From: Phoronis australis
Taxonomy: Eukaryota; Phoronida; Phoronidae
DNA: 38,474 bases
Assembly (NCBI GenBank): GCA_002633005.1
Contig: NMRA01000205.1
Span: 1 to 38,474, forward strand
Direction: 5' to 3'
Shown here: positions 38,441-38,474 of the stretch, piece by piece
How positions within the stretch are numbered: position 1 is the first letter of the stretch
How the letters are laid out: each line of letters opens with the position of its first letter
Program-made: the position numbers and the translations under genes
The notes under the pieces: model-generated
What the model saw: the letters and a program-made list of their open reading frames with translations, nothing else
Told to the model about the DNA's origin: nothing
Database searches by the model: none

Positions 38441-38474
38441 GAACTCGAAACTATTTTTGGCAATTTCTCTGCTC

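Noticed and set aside
1-38474. CRISPR array, bacterial operon or phage defence system
   Set aside because: There are no regularly spaced direct repeats with unique spacers, no adjacent long bacterial-type genes and no ribosome-binding-site pattern; the splice sites indicate an animal genome.

Overview
This window is eukaryotic, most likely a marine-invertebrate genome. The evidence is roughly 60% A+T, short coding pieces bounded by GT...AG splice sites, animal promoter motifs (NRF1, ZNF143/THAP11, YY1/ETS, CRE, DR1 nuclear-receptor sites) and many decayed transposons: Polinton/Maverick, a non-LTR endonuclease, terminal-inverted-repeat DNA elements and tRNA-derived SINEs. The species cannot be named from sequence alone. 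There are no bacterial operons, rRNA genes or CRISPR arrays. No gene is long; everything coding is split into exons of 27-200 bp, so gene models are exon-level and mostly partial.

Layout. 1-706: broken Polinton capsid and protease genes, joined by a 4-base start/stop overlap. 2351-5448: DNA element with imperfect ~140 bp inverted ends, a TAT flanking duplication and a Cys-rich CXC-like exon. 5640-6797: non-LTR endonuclease remnant followed by two diverged ~460 bp tandem copies. 7663-9323: CRE/DR1 motif cluster upstream of a three-exon gene for a 120-residue single-pass membrane protein, whose stop codon lies inside a dispersed AAAATGTAAC-rich repeat. 10107-12767: foldback-like element with ~350 bp inverted ends around two 789 bp tandem units, each with a short open frame. 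14229-17740: a 3.5 kb element with GGGGCTATTCGGA ends and AT on both flanks; a two-exon minus-strand gene starts just inside its right end.

18411-25201 is the most gene-like part. A plus-strand locus (two possible first exons at 18682 and 20283, further exons to 24154) overlaps a minus-strand gene that starts at 25111 under a ZNF143-type site and has exons at 24369-24187 and 23641-23482. From 26 to 38 kb there are scattered exons (29987-30044 with 30766-30839 on plus; promoter-like first exons at 34597 and 37110 on minus), a 52 bp tandem repeat, a TAA microsatellite, a near-perfect 30 bp hairpin at 34201-34341 and two copies of a tRNA-derived SINE. Protein functions are unknown for nearly all host-type exons; splice phases were checked by hand and are stated for each.
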